Part shown: piece after piece, positions 35,059 to 43,347 of the stretch
Position numbering within the stretch: the stretch's first letter is position 1
Layout of the letters: each line of letters begins with the position of its first letter
Assembly: GCF_032484785.1 (NCBI RefSeq)
Contig: NZ_JAUETR010000001.1
Span: 2,917,501-2,981,500, forward strand
Direction of reading: 5' to 3'
Length of the DNA: 64,000 nucleotides
From: Bradyrhizobium sp. SZCCHNS1050
GTDB taxonomy: Bacteria > Pseudomonadota > Alphaproteobacteria > Rhizobiales > Xanthobacteraceae
The notes under the pieces: model-generated
Told to the model about the DNA's origin: nothing
Database searches by the model: none
Seen by the model: only the letters and a program-made list of their open reading frames with translations
Translations under genes and position numbers: made by a program

Positions 35059-35772
35059 ATGCGTGATACAGACGGGGATATCAGCAAGGTAGACACCGCT
35101 TACACTAAGCTCAAGGACCTCGTCATCCACTATGATCTGGTCCCTGACAGCAAGGTCCGGGTGCTTCCGGGAGAGCATCTGCACATTGACGATCTGGCGG
35201 ATCGCGTCAATGCGAGCGCAACGCCTGTGCGCCAAGCGCTGGAGCGCCTGCAAGGCGAGGGACTGATCGACAGCATCGCGAAGCGAGGCTTCTTTTCCAA
35301 GGTTCCGAACGCGTCCGAGCTGCAGGACCTGTATGAATTTGCCCGGCTGGTTCTTGAGCACAATATCACGAGGCCACTCGATCCGTCCTCGGTCGCGCGT
35401 CTCGGCCGGGGTTTGATGAAAGTGGAAGCCGTTGCAGTGGGCCACTCGGCAACGAAGTGCGTCAAACATCATGCGATGACCATCGAAAGCGTTTTCGAGC
35501 AGATCACGCAGCTGTCGCGAAACGAGCAGATGCTGAGAATGATGCGGAACTTCAATGATCGCAGCCGGTATGTCCGATGCCTCTCGATCCTGCAAAGCCC
35601 GGATCAAGGCGCCCAGGTACGCGAATGTCTCGAGTTGATCGAATTGCTCCGCGATCAAGATCCGAAAGGTGCGTGTGCCAAATTGGAAACGCACATGTGC
35701 CGGATGATCGTCGATCTGCCTGAGCTCATCAGGGAGGCCAGGTCACGCTGGACGATGGCCGCGGCCATATAG
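35059..35772 (+). CDS. GntR-family regulator, copy A
   Basis: The N-terminal 75 residues form a GntR winged helix (LPGEHLHIDDLADRVNASATPVRQALERLQGEGLIDSIAKRGFFSKV), followed by a helical effector domain of FCD-like character but divergent (FEQITQLSRNEQMLRMMRNFNDRSRYVRCLSIL). It is a clear paralogue of the gene at 40813-41517; both share QDLYEFARLVL, NEQ/EMLRM and ending ELIREARSRW. The ATG follows AAGGGGACGTGGC. A perfect GTAAGCTTAC palindrome at 34854-34863 about 195 bases upstream might be an operator. The nearby DctB/DctD and permease genes suggest a role in organic-acid use. Confidence 0.88.
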   Translation: MRDTDGDISKVDTAYTKLKDLVIHYDLVPDSKVRVLPGEHLHIDDLADRVNASATPVRQALERLQGEGLIDSIAKRGFFSKVPNASELQDLYEFARLVLEHNITRPLDPSSVARLGRGLMKVEAVAVGHSATKCVKHHAMTIESVFEQITQLSRNEQMLRMMRNFNDRSRYVRCLSILQSPDQGAQVRECLELIELLRDQDPKGACAKLETHMCRMIVDLPELIREARSRWTMAAAI

Positions 35773-35945
35773 ATCTCATTTTGACCGTAATGCCTGGGGC
35801 ACATCGACCTTCGACCTGTAAGAGGGTCCAAGACTCCGGTTGCGGGTGAAGCTCTGGATCCGGCATGCGGGGGGAGAATTCGCGAGATGACCGAAGCGTA
35901 GGTCAGGTCCATCATTCGAGCCCTGGCGTGAGCGGGAGTGTATCA

Positions 35946-37787
35946 ATGTCGGCGTGGTTTTCGAGCCGACTGGAACTGCCGCGTGAGCTCTCAAGGGCTT
36001 GGCCGGTTATCGCGGCCATTGCCATCCTGGCAATCGTGGGAGTCGCGCTGCTGTCCTACCGATTGGCCCTGAGCGCTGGGCTCGCGCAGATGAGCCGCGA
36101 TTCCGATGATCGGCTCACGTTGATCGGCAGCACGTTCGATGCAACCGTTGCCCGCTTCCGATATCTGCCCACGGTTCTTTCACTCGCCGACCCGGTGCGC
36201 CGGCTGTTCCGGACACCGGGCGACGGGGCAGTCGTCGAAGCCGCTAACCGCTATCTCAAGTCGCTAAATCAGGCCGCGGGATCGGCCGAGCTCTACGTGC
36301 TGGACACGGCAGGGGTGGCGCTGGCAGCAAGCAACTATGATGGAGCAAAGAGCTTCGTCGGGCATGCGTACGACTTTCGCCCCTATTTCCAGAGCGCAAT
36401 CCGTGACGGGGAAGGGCAGCTCTATGCCGTCGGGGTGACGACCGGCCTGCCTGGTTACTTCTTGTCGCAACGGATCACGGAAGGCGAGCTTACGATCGGG
36501 GTCGCCGTCGTGAAGATCGATTTGACGCCGCTGGAAGCCGATTGGGTCAGGGCCGGTGATCTGGTGGCCATGGAAGATGAAGGAGGTGTGGTGATCCTGG
36601 CCAGCCGCGCGCGGTGGAAATATCACCCGCTGCAAACGCTGCCCTCGAGCGCGGTCGCGCGTCTCAACAAGTCCCGGCAGTTCGGCGACACGATCGAGAA
36701 TGCCCCGATCCTGCATTCCTCGGCGGCATCAGGCAACGTATCGGTCGGACTGGGCGACGACAATGACGTCCACGAATATGCGCTGCGTGCGCGGCATCTG
36801 CCGGCGCATGGGTGGCAGCTCCTGATCTTCTCGGATATCGGAGACGCGCGACGGCATGCAATGACGGTCGCCGCCACAGCCGGTTTTGCCGTTCTCACGG
36901 TACAGCTGCTTGGACTTGTAGCCTATCAATGGCGGCAATCGATGAAAGCCAAGGGCGAAGCAAACGAGCTGCTGGAACGAAGTGTTGCGGAGCGCACGAT
37001 GGAGCTTCGCGAAGCCAATCGTCAGCTGACGAGCGAAGTCCTGGAACGGACGCGCACCGAACAGGAGTTGCGACAAACCCACGAGAGCTTGGTGCAGAGT
37101 GCGAAGCTTGCCAGTCTTGGACAGGCGCTGGCCGGGGTGGCGCATGAAATCAACCAGCCACTCGCGGCACTCACCACTTACATCGCAAGCAGCCGAGTCT
37201 TGTTGCAACGCAACGAGATCGAACGAACGGCCTTGAACCTCGACTTGATGTCGTCCATAGCCGAGCGAATGATGGCATTGATCGGTCACTTGCGCATGTT
37301 CGCGCGCAAGGAGACAGGGGCAACCAGCAGAGTCGATGTCGGTGTGACACTTGGCAATGCGATGCGGCTTCTGCAGTACCGGATCAGAAATGAAGGTATC
37401 GAGGTTGTCCTGGACTTGCCCGCGGAGCCGGCTCACGTCGAAGCGAACCCGATCCGTCTGGAGCAGGTCTTCGTCAACCTGCTCTCGAACGCGGTCCAGT
37501 CGATGCGTGATCGCCCGCGCCGAGTTCTCACGGTCTCCATCCGTCGTGCGGGGAGCACCGTTACGACCGAGGTCGCAGACACCGGGAGCGGAATCTCCGC
37601 GGATCACATGAAGTCGCTGTTCGATCCGTTCTTCACCACCAAGGAAATCGGTGAAGGGCTCGGCCTCGGTCTTTCAATCAGCTATGGAATCGTGAGGGAG
37701 CTCGGAGGCACGATTTCGGTTGAGAGTGAACCGCAAATCGGAAGCCGGTTTTGGGTGACCCTGCCGGCGCCGTCCGCGCCGGCCTAG
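35946..37787 (+). CDS. DctB-like C4-dicarboxylate sensor histidine kinase
   Basis: From the ATG at 35946 the protein is 613 residues. It has a membrane helix (AIAILAIVGVALLSYRLAL), a large periplasmic double-PDC sensor region (residues ~45-305, with SFVGHAYDFRPYFQSAIRDGEGQLYAVGVTTGLPGYFLS in part), a second helix (TVAATAGFAVLTVQLLGLVAY), a coiled coil, then HisKA with H400 (GVAHEINQPLAAL) and HATPase boxes (NLLSNAVQSM, DTGSGI, GEGLGLGLSISYG). FRPYFQ and GxTTGxPGYFLS are typical of DctB. The response regulator gene follows after 18 bases. The ligand is presumably the substrate of the downstream permease. Confidence 0.9.
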   Translation: MSAWFSSRLELPRELSRAWPVIAAIAILAIVGVALLSYRLALSAGLAQMSRDSDDRLTLIGSTFDATVARFRYLPTVLSLADPVRRLFRTPGDGAVVEAANRYLKSLNQAAGSAELYVLDTAGVALAASNYDGAKSFVGHAYDFRPYFQSAIRDGEGQLYAVGVTTGLPGYFLSQRITEGELTIGVAVVKIDLTPLEADWVRAGDLVAMEDEGGVVILASRARWKYHPLQTLPSSAVARLNKSRQFGDTIENAPILHSSAASGNVSVGLGDDNDVHEYALRARHLPAHGWQLLIFSDIGDARRHAMTVAATAGFAVLTVQLLGLVAYQWRQSMKAKGEANELLERSVAERTMELREANRQLTSEVLERTRTEQELRQTHESLVQSAKLASLGQALAGVAHEINQPLAALTTYIASSRVLLQRNEIERTALNLDLMSSIAERMMALIGHLRMFARKETGATSRVDVGVTLGNAMRLLQYRIRNEGIEVVLDLPAEPAHVEANPIRLEQVFVNLLSNAVQSMRDRPRRVLTVSIRRAGSTVTTEVADTGSGISADHMKSLFDPFFTTKEIGEGLGLGLSISYGIVRELGGTISVESEPQIGSRFWVTLPAPSAPA

Positions 37788-37805
37788 ATCTATCGGGGTA
37801 TGTGG

Positions 37806-39164
37806 ATGAGCAAATCGATTCTTGTCGTCGACGACGAGGAGATCGTTCGCAGCTCGATCAGACAATGGCTGGAGCTGGGCGGCTTCGACGTGCGCACCGC
37901 CCGAAATGCGGACGAGGCGCTTTCGATGCTTCAGGCCGAGCTGCCCGACGTGGTACTGACCGACTTCCGGATGCCGCATCGATCCGGCATCGAACTGATG
38001 CGCGACGTGCAGCGCATCGATCCCGACATTCCGGTCATACTGCTGACTGCTCACGGCGACGTTGCACTCGCGGTAGCGGCCATGCGCGAGGGCGTCTACG
38101 ACTTTTTGCAGAAACCTGCCAACCCGGATCATATGTCTGCCGTGCTGGCACGGGCGGCAGAACAATCAGGATTGAAGCGTCAACTCAGGCAACTCACGAG
38201 CCGGCTCGGCGCCGAAGGTGAGCTGGAGCGACGTCTCCTCGGGACATCGCCAGCGATGGCCACGCTGCGAAAGTCCGTTGGCGAGCTCGCCGAGCACGAC
38301 AGGGATGTGATCCTCTTCGGCGAGAGCGGCACGGGAAAGGAGGTCGTCGCTCGCGCACTGCACGACCTTGGTCCGCGGGCACGAGCTCCTTTCGTTGCGG
38401 TGAATTGCGCGGCCGTCCCCGCCGAGCTGTTCGAGAGCGAACTGCTGGGTCACGAGGCGGGGGCGTTTACCGGCGCACGCGGGGCTCGCATCGGGAAGTT
38501 CGAACATGCCAGCGGCGGAACCCTCCTGCTCGATGAAATTGAAAGCATGCCACACGCGTTTCAGGTCAAGATCCTGCGCGTTCTTCAGGAGCGCGTGGTC
38601 GAGCGGGTGGGATCGAACCGGCTGATCCCGATCGACGTCCGTGTGATCGCCGCCGCGAAGGCCGATCTCGCGGCCGACAGCCGCAGCGGCCGCTTTCGTG
38701 CCGATCTCTACTTCCGCTTGGCCGCGGCGGAGATCCGTCTGCCGCCGCTGCGCGAACGGGGCAACGACGTGCTGCTGCTATTCCAGCATTTCGCCGCGGA
38801 AGCCGCCCGGCGCAGCGGCCGTGACTTGACCCCACTCGGAGCCGAGGATTTCGATGCGCTGCTGACCCATGACTGGCCAGGCAACGTTCGGGAATTGAAG
38901 AACGTGGCTGAACGCTACGCGCTCGGCCTGGCCGCAACGGGTCGCCGCGTCGCGGAAATTCTGCGGCGGGCCGAAGGAGCGGGCGCAAGGCGCTCGCTCT
39001 CCGAGCGTGTCGCAGCTTATGAGCGCATGCTGATCGAGGCGTCTTTGCTGGAGCACAACTGGTCGGTTGTGGCGGTCATGGAAAGTCTCGGCGTGCCACG
39101 GCGGACGCTCAACGAAAAAATGGCAAGGTACGGCTTGCTGCGACCCAGCCGAACCTCCTGCTAG
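37806..39164 (+). CDS. DctD-like sigma-54-dependent response regulator
   Basis: The regulator has three domains. Residues 1-120 are the receiver with phospho-acceptor D53 (VVLTDFRMPHRSG) and K near 103. The central AAA+ domain has Walker A GESGTGKE (~172), the sigma-54 contact loop GAFTGA (219-224) and the Walker B region GGTLLLDEIESM. The C-terminal part has a Fis-type helix-turn-helix (NWSVVAVMESLGVPRRTLNEKMARYGL). ATG 37806 is chosen over ATG 37800 because CGGGGT stands at proper distance from it. It should activate the sigma-54 promoter found 140 bases downstream of its own stop. Confidence 0.93.
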   Translation: MSKSILVVDDEEIVRSSIRQWLELGGFDVRTARNADEALSMLQAELPDVVLTDFRMPHRSGIELMRDVQRIDPDIPVILLTAHGDVALAVAAMREGVYDFLQKPANPDHMSAVLARAAEQSGLKRQLRQLTSRLGAEGELERRLLGTSPAMATLRKSVGELAEHDRDVILFGESGTGKEVVARALHDLGPRARAPFVAVNCAAVPAELFESELLGHEAGAFTGARGARIGKFEHASGGTLLLDEIESMPHAFQVKILRVLQERVVERVGSNRLIPIDVRVIAAAKADLAADSRSGRFRADLYFRLAAAEIRLPPLRERGNDVLLLFQHFAAEAARRSGRDLTPLGAEDFDALLTHDWPGNVRELKNVAERYALGLAATGRRVAEILRRAEGAGARRSLSERVAAYERMLIEASLLEHNWSVVAVMESLGVPRRTLNEKMARYGLLRPSRTSC

Positions 39165-39171
39165 GCACGAG

Positions 39172-39215
39172 GCGGATTCCCGCTCACACGCCGACGCGGA
39201 TCGGCGGAATTCCGC
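39172..39215 (+). promoter_or_regulatory. Two phased 12-bp dyads, candidate DctD enhancer sites
   Basis: GCGGAATTCCGC at 39204-39215 is a perfect palindrome and GCGGATTCCCGC at 39172-39183 is a 10-of-12 copy. Their centres are 32 bases apart, close to three helical turns, and they lie roughly 90-130 bases upstream of a sigma-54 promoter. This is the arrangement expected for enhancer-binding dimers of an NtrC/DctD-type activator. The binding protein is inferred from the adjacent DctD-like gene. Confidence 0.6.
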
Positions 39216-39303
39216 TGAGCGCCGCGAGCCCGTTTCACGCGGGGCGCAATGCAACCATCTGAAATCGCTTTGTTTGCCGGCGCGGTCGGCGGCCGCGGCC
39301 GGC

Positions 39304-39319
39304 TGGCACGCGGGTTGCT
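39304..39319 (+). promoter_or_regulatory. Sigma-54 (-24/-12) promoter of the permease gene
   Basis: TGGCACG-CGGG-TTGCT at 39304-39319 matches the sigma-54 consensus TGGCACG-N4-TTGC[A/T] exactly, with correct GG/GC spacing. It lies 57 bases before the permease ATG and downstream of the paired dyads, in the intergenic region after a sigma-54 activator gene. Confidence 0.85.
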
Positions 39320-39375
39320 CAGGCATGAGCACGATTGGCCTTAGAGCCTAAGAAAACGTGCACTCGGAGGACGCC

Positions 39376-40725
39376 ATGAATTTTGAGCGAGCTATCAACC
39401 CCACCCTCGTTGCGGCCGCCGATGAAGCACGCCGTGACGGCCTTGGGATGGGTAGCCGCTTGCGCGCGATCTTCGTCGGCTCGATCGGAAATCTGGTGGA
39501 ATGGTATGACTTCTACGCCTATGCTGCGTTTGCGTTGTATTTCGCCAAATCGTTCTTTCCTGAGGGCGACGAGGTCGTGCAGCAGTTGAACGCCGCGCTG
39601 CTGTTTGCCGCCGGCTTTCTCGTCCGCCCACTCGGAGGCTGGCTATTCGGCCATTTTGCCGATCATCATGGCCGCCGCAATGCCCTGACCTTGTCGGTCT
39701 TGATGATGTGCTTCGGCTCTCTGATCATCGCCGTGACGCCCACCTATGCGTCGATCGGCTTTGCGGCGCCGGTCCTGCTTGGCTTCGCGCGAATCGTGCA
39801 GGGAATCAGCCTTGGCGGTGAATATGGCGCCAGCGCAACTTACCTGAGCGAGGTCGCGGACGAAAAGAACCGCGGATTCTATTCCAGCTTCCAATATGTG
39901 ACGTTGATTGGCGGCCAGCTCTGCGCGATCGTCGTTCTCCTGGTCTTGCAGAAGGTGCTCCTGACGGAGGAGCAGCTTCGGGGATGGGGCTGGCGTATTC
40001 CGTTCGTCATCGGCGCGCTGCTGGCCGTCGTGGCCGCCGTCATGCGCCGCAACCTGCACGAAACGGATATATTCACCCGCGCGAAGTCGGCAAGACAGGG
40101 GAGTTCGCTGCGCGCGCTGGGGCAGTTCCGACGTGAAGTCCTGCTTGTTGTTGGACTAACAATGGGGGGAACTGCGGCCTTCTACACCTATACCACCTAC
40201 ATGCAGAAATACCTGAAGCTCTCCGTCAAGCTGACCGATGATCAAACGACCATGGTCACGGCCTGTAGCCTGATCTTCGCAATGGTGCTGCAGCCGCTCT
40301 ATGGCGCCCTTTCCGATCGCATCGGACGCAAATGGCTGTTGATCGGGTTCGGACTGGGCGGAACTCTGTTCACGATTCCGCTTCTGAACACGCTGCAGGG
40401 AGTCCACGATCCGTTTACCGCATTCCTCCTGATCGCGGCGGCGTGGTTGATCGTATCCGGCTATACCTCGATCAATGCGGTGGTCAAGGCCGAACTGTTC
40501 CCAACTGCAATTCGAGCAACGGGCGTAGCTTTGCCATATGCATTGACCGTCTCGATCTTCGGCGGCACGGCAGAGTCGATCGCGCTTTGGTTCAAGTCGA
40601 TCGGTCACGAAAGCTGGTTCTATTTCTACCTCACCGGCTGCATTGCGACCTCTCTTGTCGTCTATCTCGCCATGCGCGACACCCGGCGGCACTCGGCGAT
40701 CGATCGTGAGCAGAAAGCGAGATGA
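39376..40725 (+). CDS. MHS-family 2-oxoglutarate/dicarboxylate permease (KgtP-like)
   Basis: This 449-residue MFS transporter of the metabolite:H+ symporter family has 12 hydrophobic segments. Signature blocks are GSIGNLVEWYDFYAYAAFALYFAKSFFP (residues ~37-65), the MFS loop GWLFGHFADHHGRRNAL, QGISLGGEYGASATYLSEVA and ELFPTAIRATGVALPYALTVSIFGGTAE. These match KgtP/ProP-like organic-acid carriers; the C-terminal coiled coil of ProP is absent. CGGAGG stands 5 bases before the ATG. Expression should depend on sigma-54 and the DctD-like activator; it is flanked by two GntR paralogues. Exact substrate (2-oxoglutarate, citrate or a C4 acid) is not settled. Confidence 0.88.
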   Translation: MNFERAINPTLVAAADEARRDGLGMGSRLRAIFVGSIGNLVEWYDFYAYAAFALYFAKSFFPEGDEVVQQLNAALLFAAGFLVRPLGGWLFGHFADHHGRRNALTLSVLMMCFGSLIIAVTPTYASIGFAAPVLLGFARIVQGISLGGEYGASATYLSEVADEKNRGFYSSFQYVTLIGGQLCAIVVLLVLQKVLLTEEQLRGWGWRIPFVIGALLAVVAAVMRRNLHETDIFTRAKSARQGSSLRALGQFRREVLLVVGLTMGGTAAFYTYTTYMQKYLKLSVKLTDDQTTMVTACSLIFAMVLQPLYGALSDRIGRKWLLIGFGLGGTLFTIPLLNTLQGVHDPFTAFLLIAAAWLIVSGYTSINAVVKAELFPTAIRATGVALPYALTVSIFGGTAESIALWFKSIGHESWFYFYLTGCIATSLVVYLAMRDTRRHSAIDREQKAR

Positions 40726-40812
40726 GCGGCGCGTCGCATGAGCGCGCGACGCGCCGCGCAGCCTTCGGCTCAAGCCCGCCGGATCAGCAATCCTCGCGCA
40801 GCAGGTATCGAT

Positions 40813-41517
40813 ATGGACAGCGAATTCAATCGAGTCGATGTTGCCTACGCCCGAATCAAGGAATTGGTCACACATTACGAGTTGACGTCGGAGTCGAAGA
40901 TCATTTTGCCAGGCGAGCACCTGCGCATCGACGAGCTTGCGGACTATGTCAGGGCGAGCGCGACACCGGTGAGACAAGCTCTCGAGCGTCTTCATGGCGA
41001 GGGGCTGATTGATATCGTTCCGAAGCGAGGCTTCTTCTCGAGGGTCCCGGACGCAGCGGAGCTGCAGGACCTCTATGAGTTTGCTCGGCTGGTACTCGCG
41101 TATAATCTCAGGAAGGCTTTGGAGTCGTCGTCGGCCGTACGCTTTGGCCGAAGCGCGATGAGAGTGGCGGCGCTTCCGCCCGCGAATTCGGCAAGGAATC
41201 GCGCCAAGCATTATGCTGCCGCCATCGAGGGTGTGTTCGAGCAGATCGCGCAGATATCGAGGAACGAGGAGATGCTGCGAATGATAAAAAACTTCAACGA
41301 CCGCAGCCGGTATATTCGATGCCTCGTCATCTCCCAAGACGCCGATCCGGACTCCGAGCTCCGTGACTGTCTTGATATCGCGGACGGCGTCCGCAGCCAG
41401 AACGCCGCGCGCGCGTGCGCGCGCCTGGAAGCCCACATGCACCGAACGATCGCAAATTTGCCAGAATTGATACGGGAGGCCAGATCGCGCTGGGCCATTG
41501 CCGCCGCTGCAGGCTGA
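40813..41517 (+). CDS. GntR-family regulator, copy B
   Basis: Paralogue of the regulator at 35059-35772, with the same winged helix (LPGEHLRIDELADYVRASATPVRQALERLHGEGLIDIVPKRGFFSRV) and effector domain (FEQIAQISRNEEMLRMIKNFNDRSRYIRC). The ATG at 40813 gives 234 residues and aligns with the start of copy A; the open frame extends further upstream but with unrelated residues. It follows the permease gene by 87 bases in the same direction. Two related regulators bracketing one transport operon suggest divided sensing of related ligands or a duplication of the unit. Confidence 0.86.
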   Translation: MDSEFNRVDVAYARIKELVTHYELTSESKIILPGEHLRIDELADYVRASATPVRQALERLHGEGLIDIVPKRGFFSRVPDAAELQDLYEFARLVLAYNLRKALESSSAVRFGRSAMRVAALPPANSARNRAKHYAAAIEGVFEQIAQISRNEEMLRMIKNFNDRSRYIRCLVISQDADPDSELRDCLDIADGVRSQNAARACARLEAHMHRTIANLPELIREARSRWAIAAAAG

Positions 41518-41822
41518 ACCATCCCACCTGGTGGTCTCGCACTCACGGCGCCCGCGAAGTTCGACGGTCGATCGTTGCCATCGATCGAGCTGGTGGGTCG
41601 TTTGCGTTCGTGTGGACTGGCAAACTGGTCTTTAGCTGCAGTCTCGTGCCGACCTTACTCGACGTTTGCGGACGTGTGCGGCCGACCGCAAGGAGCCGCT
41701 CCTGATAGTTGCGCTCGAACCGTTCACGGTCGACGAGCAGCGGCCGCGGTTTGAGGGCTACCTCAGCGTCCCGGGCATCCAGGCCCTGGAGCGCTATGAG
41801 GAAGTGGAGCTAAGCCGGTATT
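41518..41822. other. Region with no intact gene after GntR copy B
   Basis: About 300 bases with interrupted reading frames. A short open stretch near 41698-41824 (beginning LLIVALEPFTVDEQRPRFEG) ends directly where the traA-like fragment starts. No domain could be recognised. This marks the left edge of eroded mobile DNA. Confidence 0.4.
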
Positions 41823-42180
41823 GATGAACTCCAAAAGATCCGCCGGGTATTCGAGGAGGTGCGGCCTTATGGCTCGCTCGATGCCGAAGCCGCCTACAAG
41901 AACGCTGAGCTTGCCCGCGAAGCGGCTGGCAGCCGGGTCAACCGCGCCAGCCGCGCGCTCCAGCTCGAGACCGAACTGCGCATCGATTCGGGCCGCCGCG
42001 CCGACCGCTTCGCTGGCGGCTCTCGGGCGCAACCGGGCGGCGCGCAACCGTCAACAGGCAGCAAGGGTGCGGCATGATATGCGGCGGGTCGAGCGCCGCA
42101 AGCGCACGCGGCATCTCATTGAACTCGGCGGCCTCGTCGTCAAGGCTCGTGTCGTGGACTTGACCGGCGATGATTGCGGA
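41823..42180 (+). pseudogene. Fused remnants of traA, traC and traD
   Basis: Bases 41823-42018 encode a piece of the C-terminal part of the TraA relaxase (VFEEVRPYGSLDAEAAYKN, ARSRALQLETELRID-like) that matches the intact traA at 59861-62872. Immediately afterwards the sequence matches the end of traC (AQPSGxxxxSxKGAA pattern, stop near 42077) and the start of traD (VERRKRTRHLIELGGLVVKA). The rest of the relaxase between these pieces is gone, so a deletion joined traA and traC. Coding capacity ends by about 42180. Its orientation is opposite to the intact traA but the same as intact traC/traD. Confidence 0.75.
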
Positions 42181-42289
42181 CCGATCGCCGCTCGGGATCA
42201 TCGCGGCCGTGCCGGTCATGGATGGTCAGAACAGGGTCGAGAGCGCGCGCATCCTGACGATGAACGCAAAGGCGCGCGAGATCCTGCGA

Positions 42290-42567
42290 ATCCATCACGT
42301 TTTCAGATTCACACCATCGGCGAACTGATCCGACATACCAGCAATCCGCTGGGCTGGACGGTCGTCAAGACCGTGCAGGATGGCCAGGCAACGCGGATCG
42401 ACTATCACAGCCCGGACGGTGAGCTGTTCTCGATGGTGATCGAATATGTCGCCCAGATCGTCCTGATCTCCCTGGCGGAGCTGAACCGGTCGGAACAGCC
42501 GGAGATTGAACAGCAGCCGGAGGTGAGGACAGCAACCCGCTTCGCACGGATGATCGGGCTGAGCTGA
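42290..42567 (+). pseudogene. Open fragment of a hypothetical gene
   Basis: An open stretch of about 90 codons reads as plausible protein (HTIGELIRHTSNPLGWTVVK, DGELFSMVIEYVAQIVLISL) and ends in a stop after RFARMIGLS. It has no start or ribosome site of its own and is in frame with junk upstream, so it is likely the 3' part of a decayed gene. Family unknown. Confidence 0.35.
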
Positions 42568-43347
42568 GATCGGCAAGTCGTCTGCGCGCCGCCTCGCGCA
42601 GACGATGCTCAGGAGCCGTCCGCCGATCTCGGGATGGTCCAGGCGCTCCAGGGCCGGCCCAACGCCATTGGGACGGTGTTTCTAGAATCTGTCCTGGCCA
42701 CCGTAACTTGGTGCCGTTCAATGTTGACGAACGACCCTGTAACGCCATCTTACAAGAACTCCACCCGAACTAACTGCGTCGACTCCTTCGACCGAGAGTC
42801 GTTGTGGCAAGCGCGGCGTAGGCTTGCACGGAGCTCTCCGGCGCAAGGGTCCTTCAGTCGAGGCAACCTCAGTCCGCCTTACGACGAAGCTTGCGCTGCA
42901 GTTCTCGCTCATGCTCGCATATTCTTCGGCGACCCCGCCGCGCCTGCTTGGTGCGCTCGGGATGTGAAAGTAGTATCGGGACGGGAACGTTATCCCGGAA
43001 CGTCCTAATCCATGACGGGCCCGGCTCTTTGAGAACCAGCGCTTTGATCTGAACGATCATCGGTCACTGCTCGTCGTGCAACATCCAAGACGACCTTGAT
43101 TTCGCAAATCGGGTCGTTGAGGTGTCGACCATGCCGACCCGCTGCGTCGGCGTTCCGCCGAGCGTCACCACCATCAAGGGTACCGATGAGCGCAGCATGG
43201 CCCACGACCTACGAACCGGCGATCGCGAGGGCTTGCGTATCAGCCATTGCTGGCATTCCGTCGTCCGGCGAGCCCGCTGGCCGAGCGCTGCGACGGCGTC
43301 CGCCCCGATACGGTAGGGCATCTAAGGCCGACCGCCTGCGGCGTTCG
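42568..43347. other. Non-coding or decayed region before the diguanylate cyclase
   Basis: About 780 bases in which only short open frames without recognisable domains or ribosome sites are present on either strand. It joins the traA/C/D scar and is presumably remnant mobile DNA. It also contains the downstream end of the leftward adhesin/diguanylate cyclase operon; I did not find a clear hairpin terminator. Confidence 0.4.
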
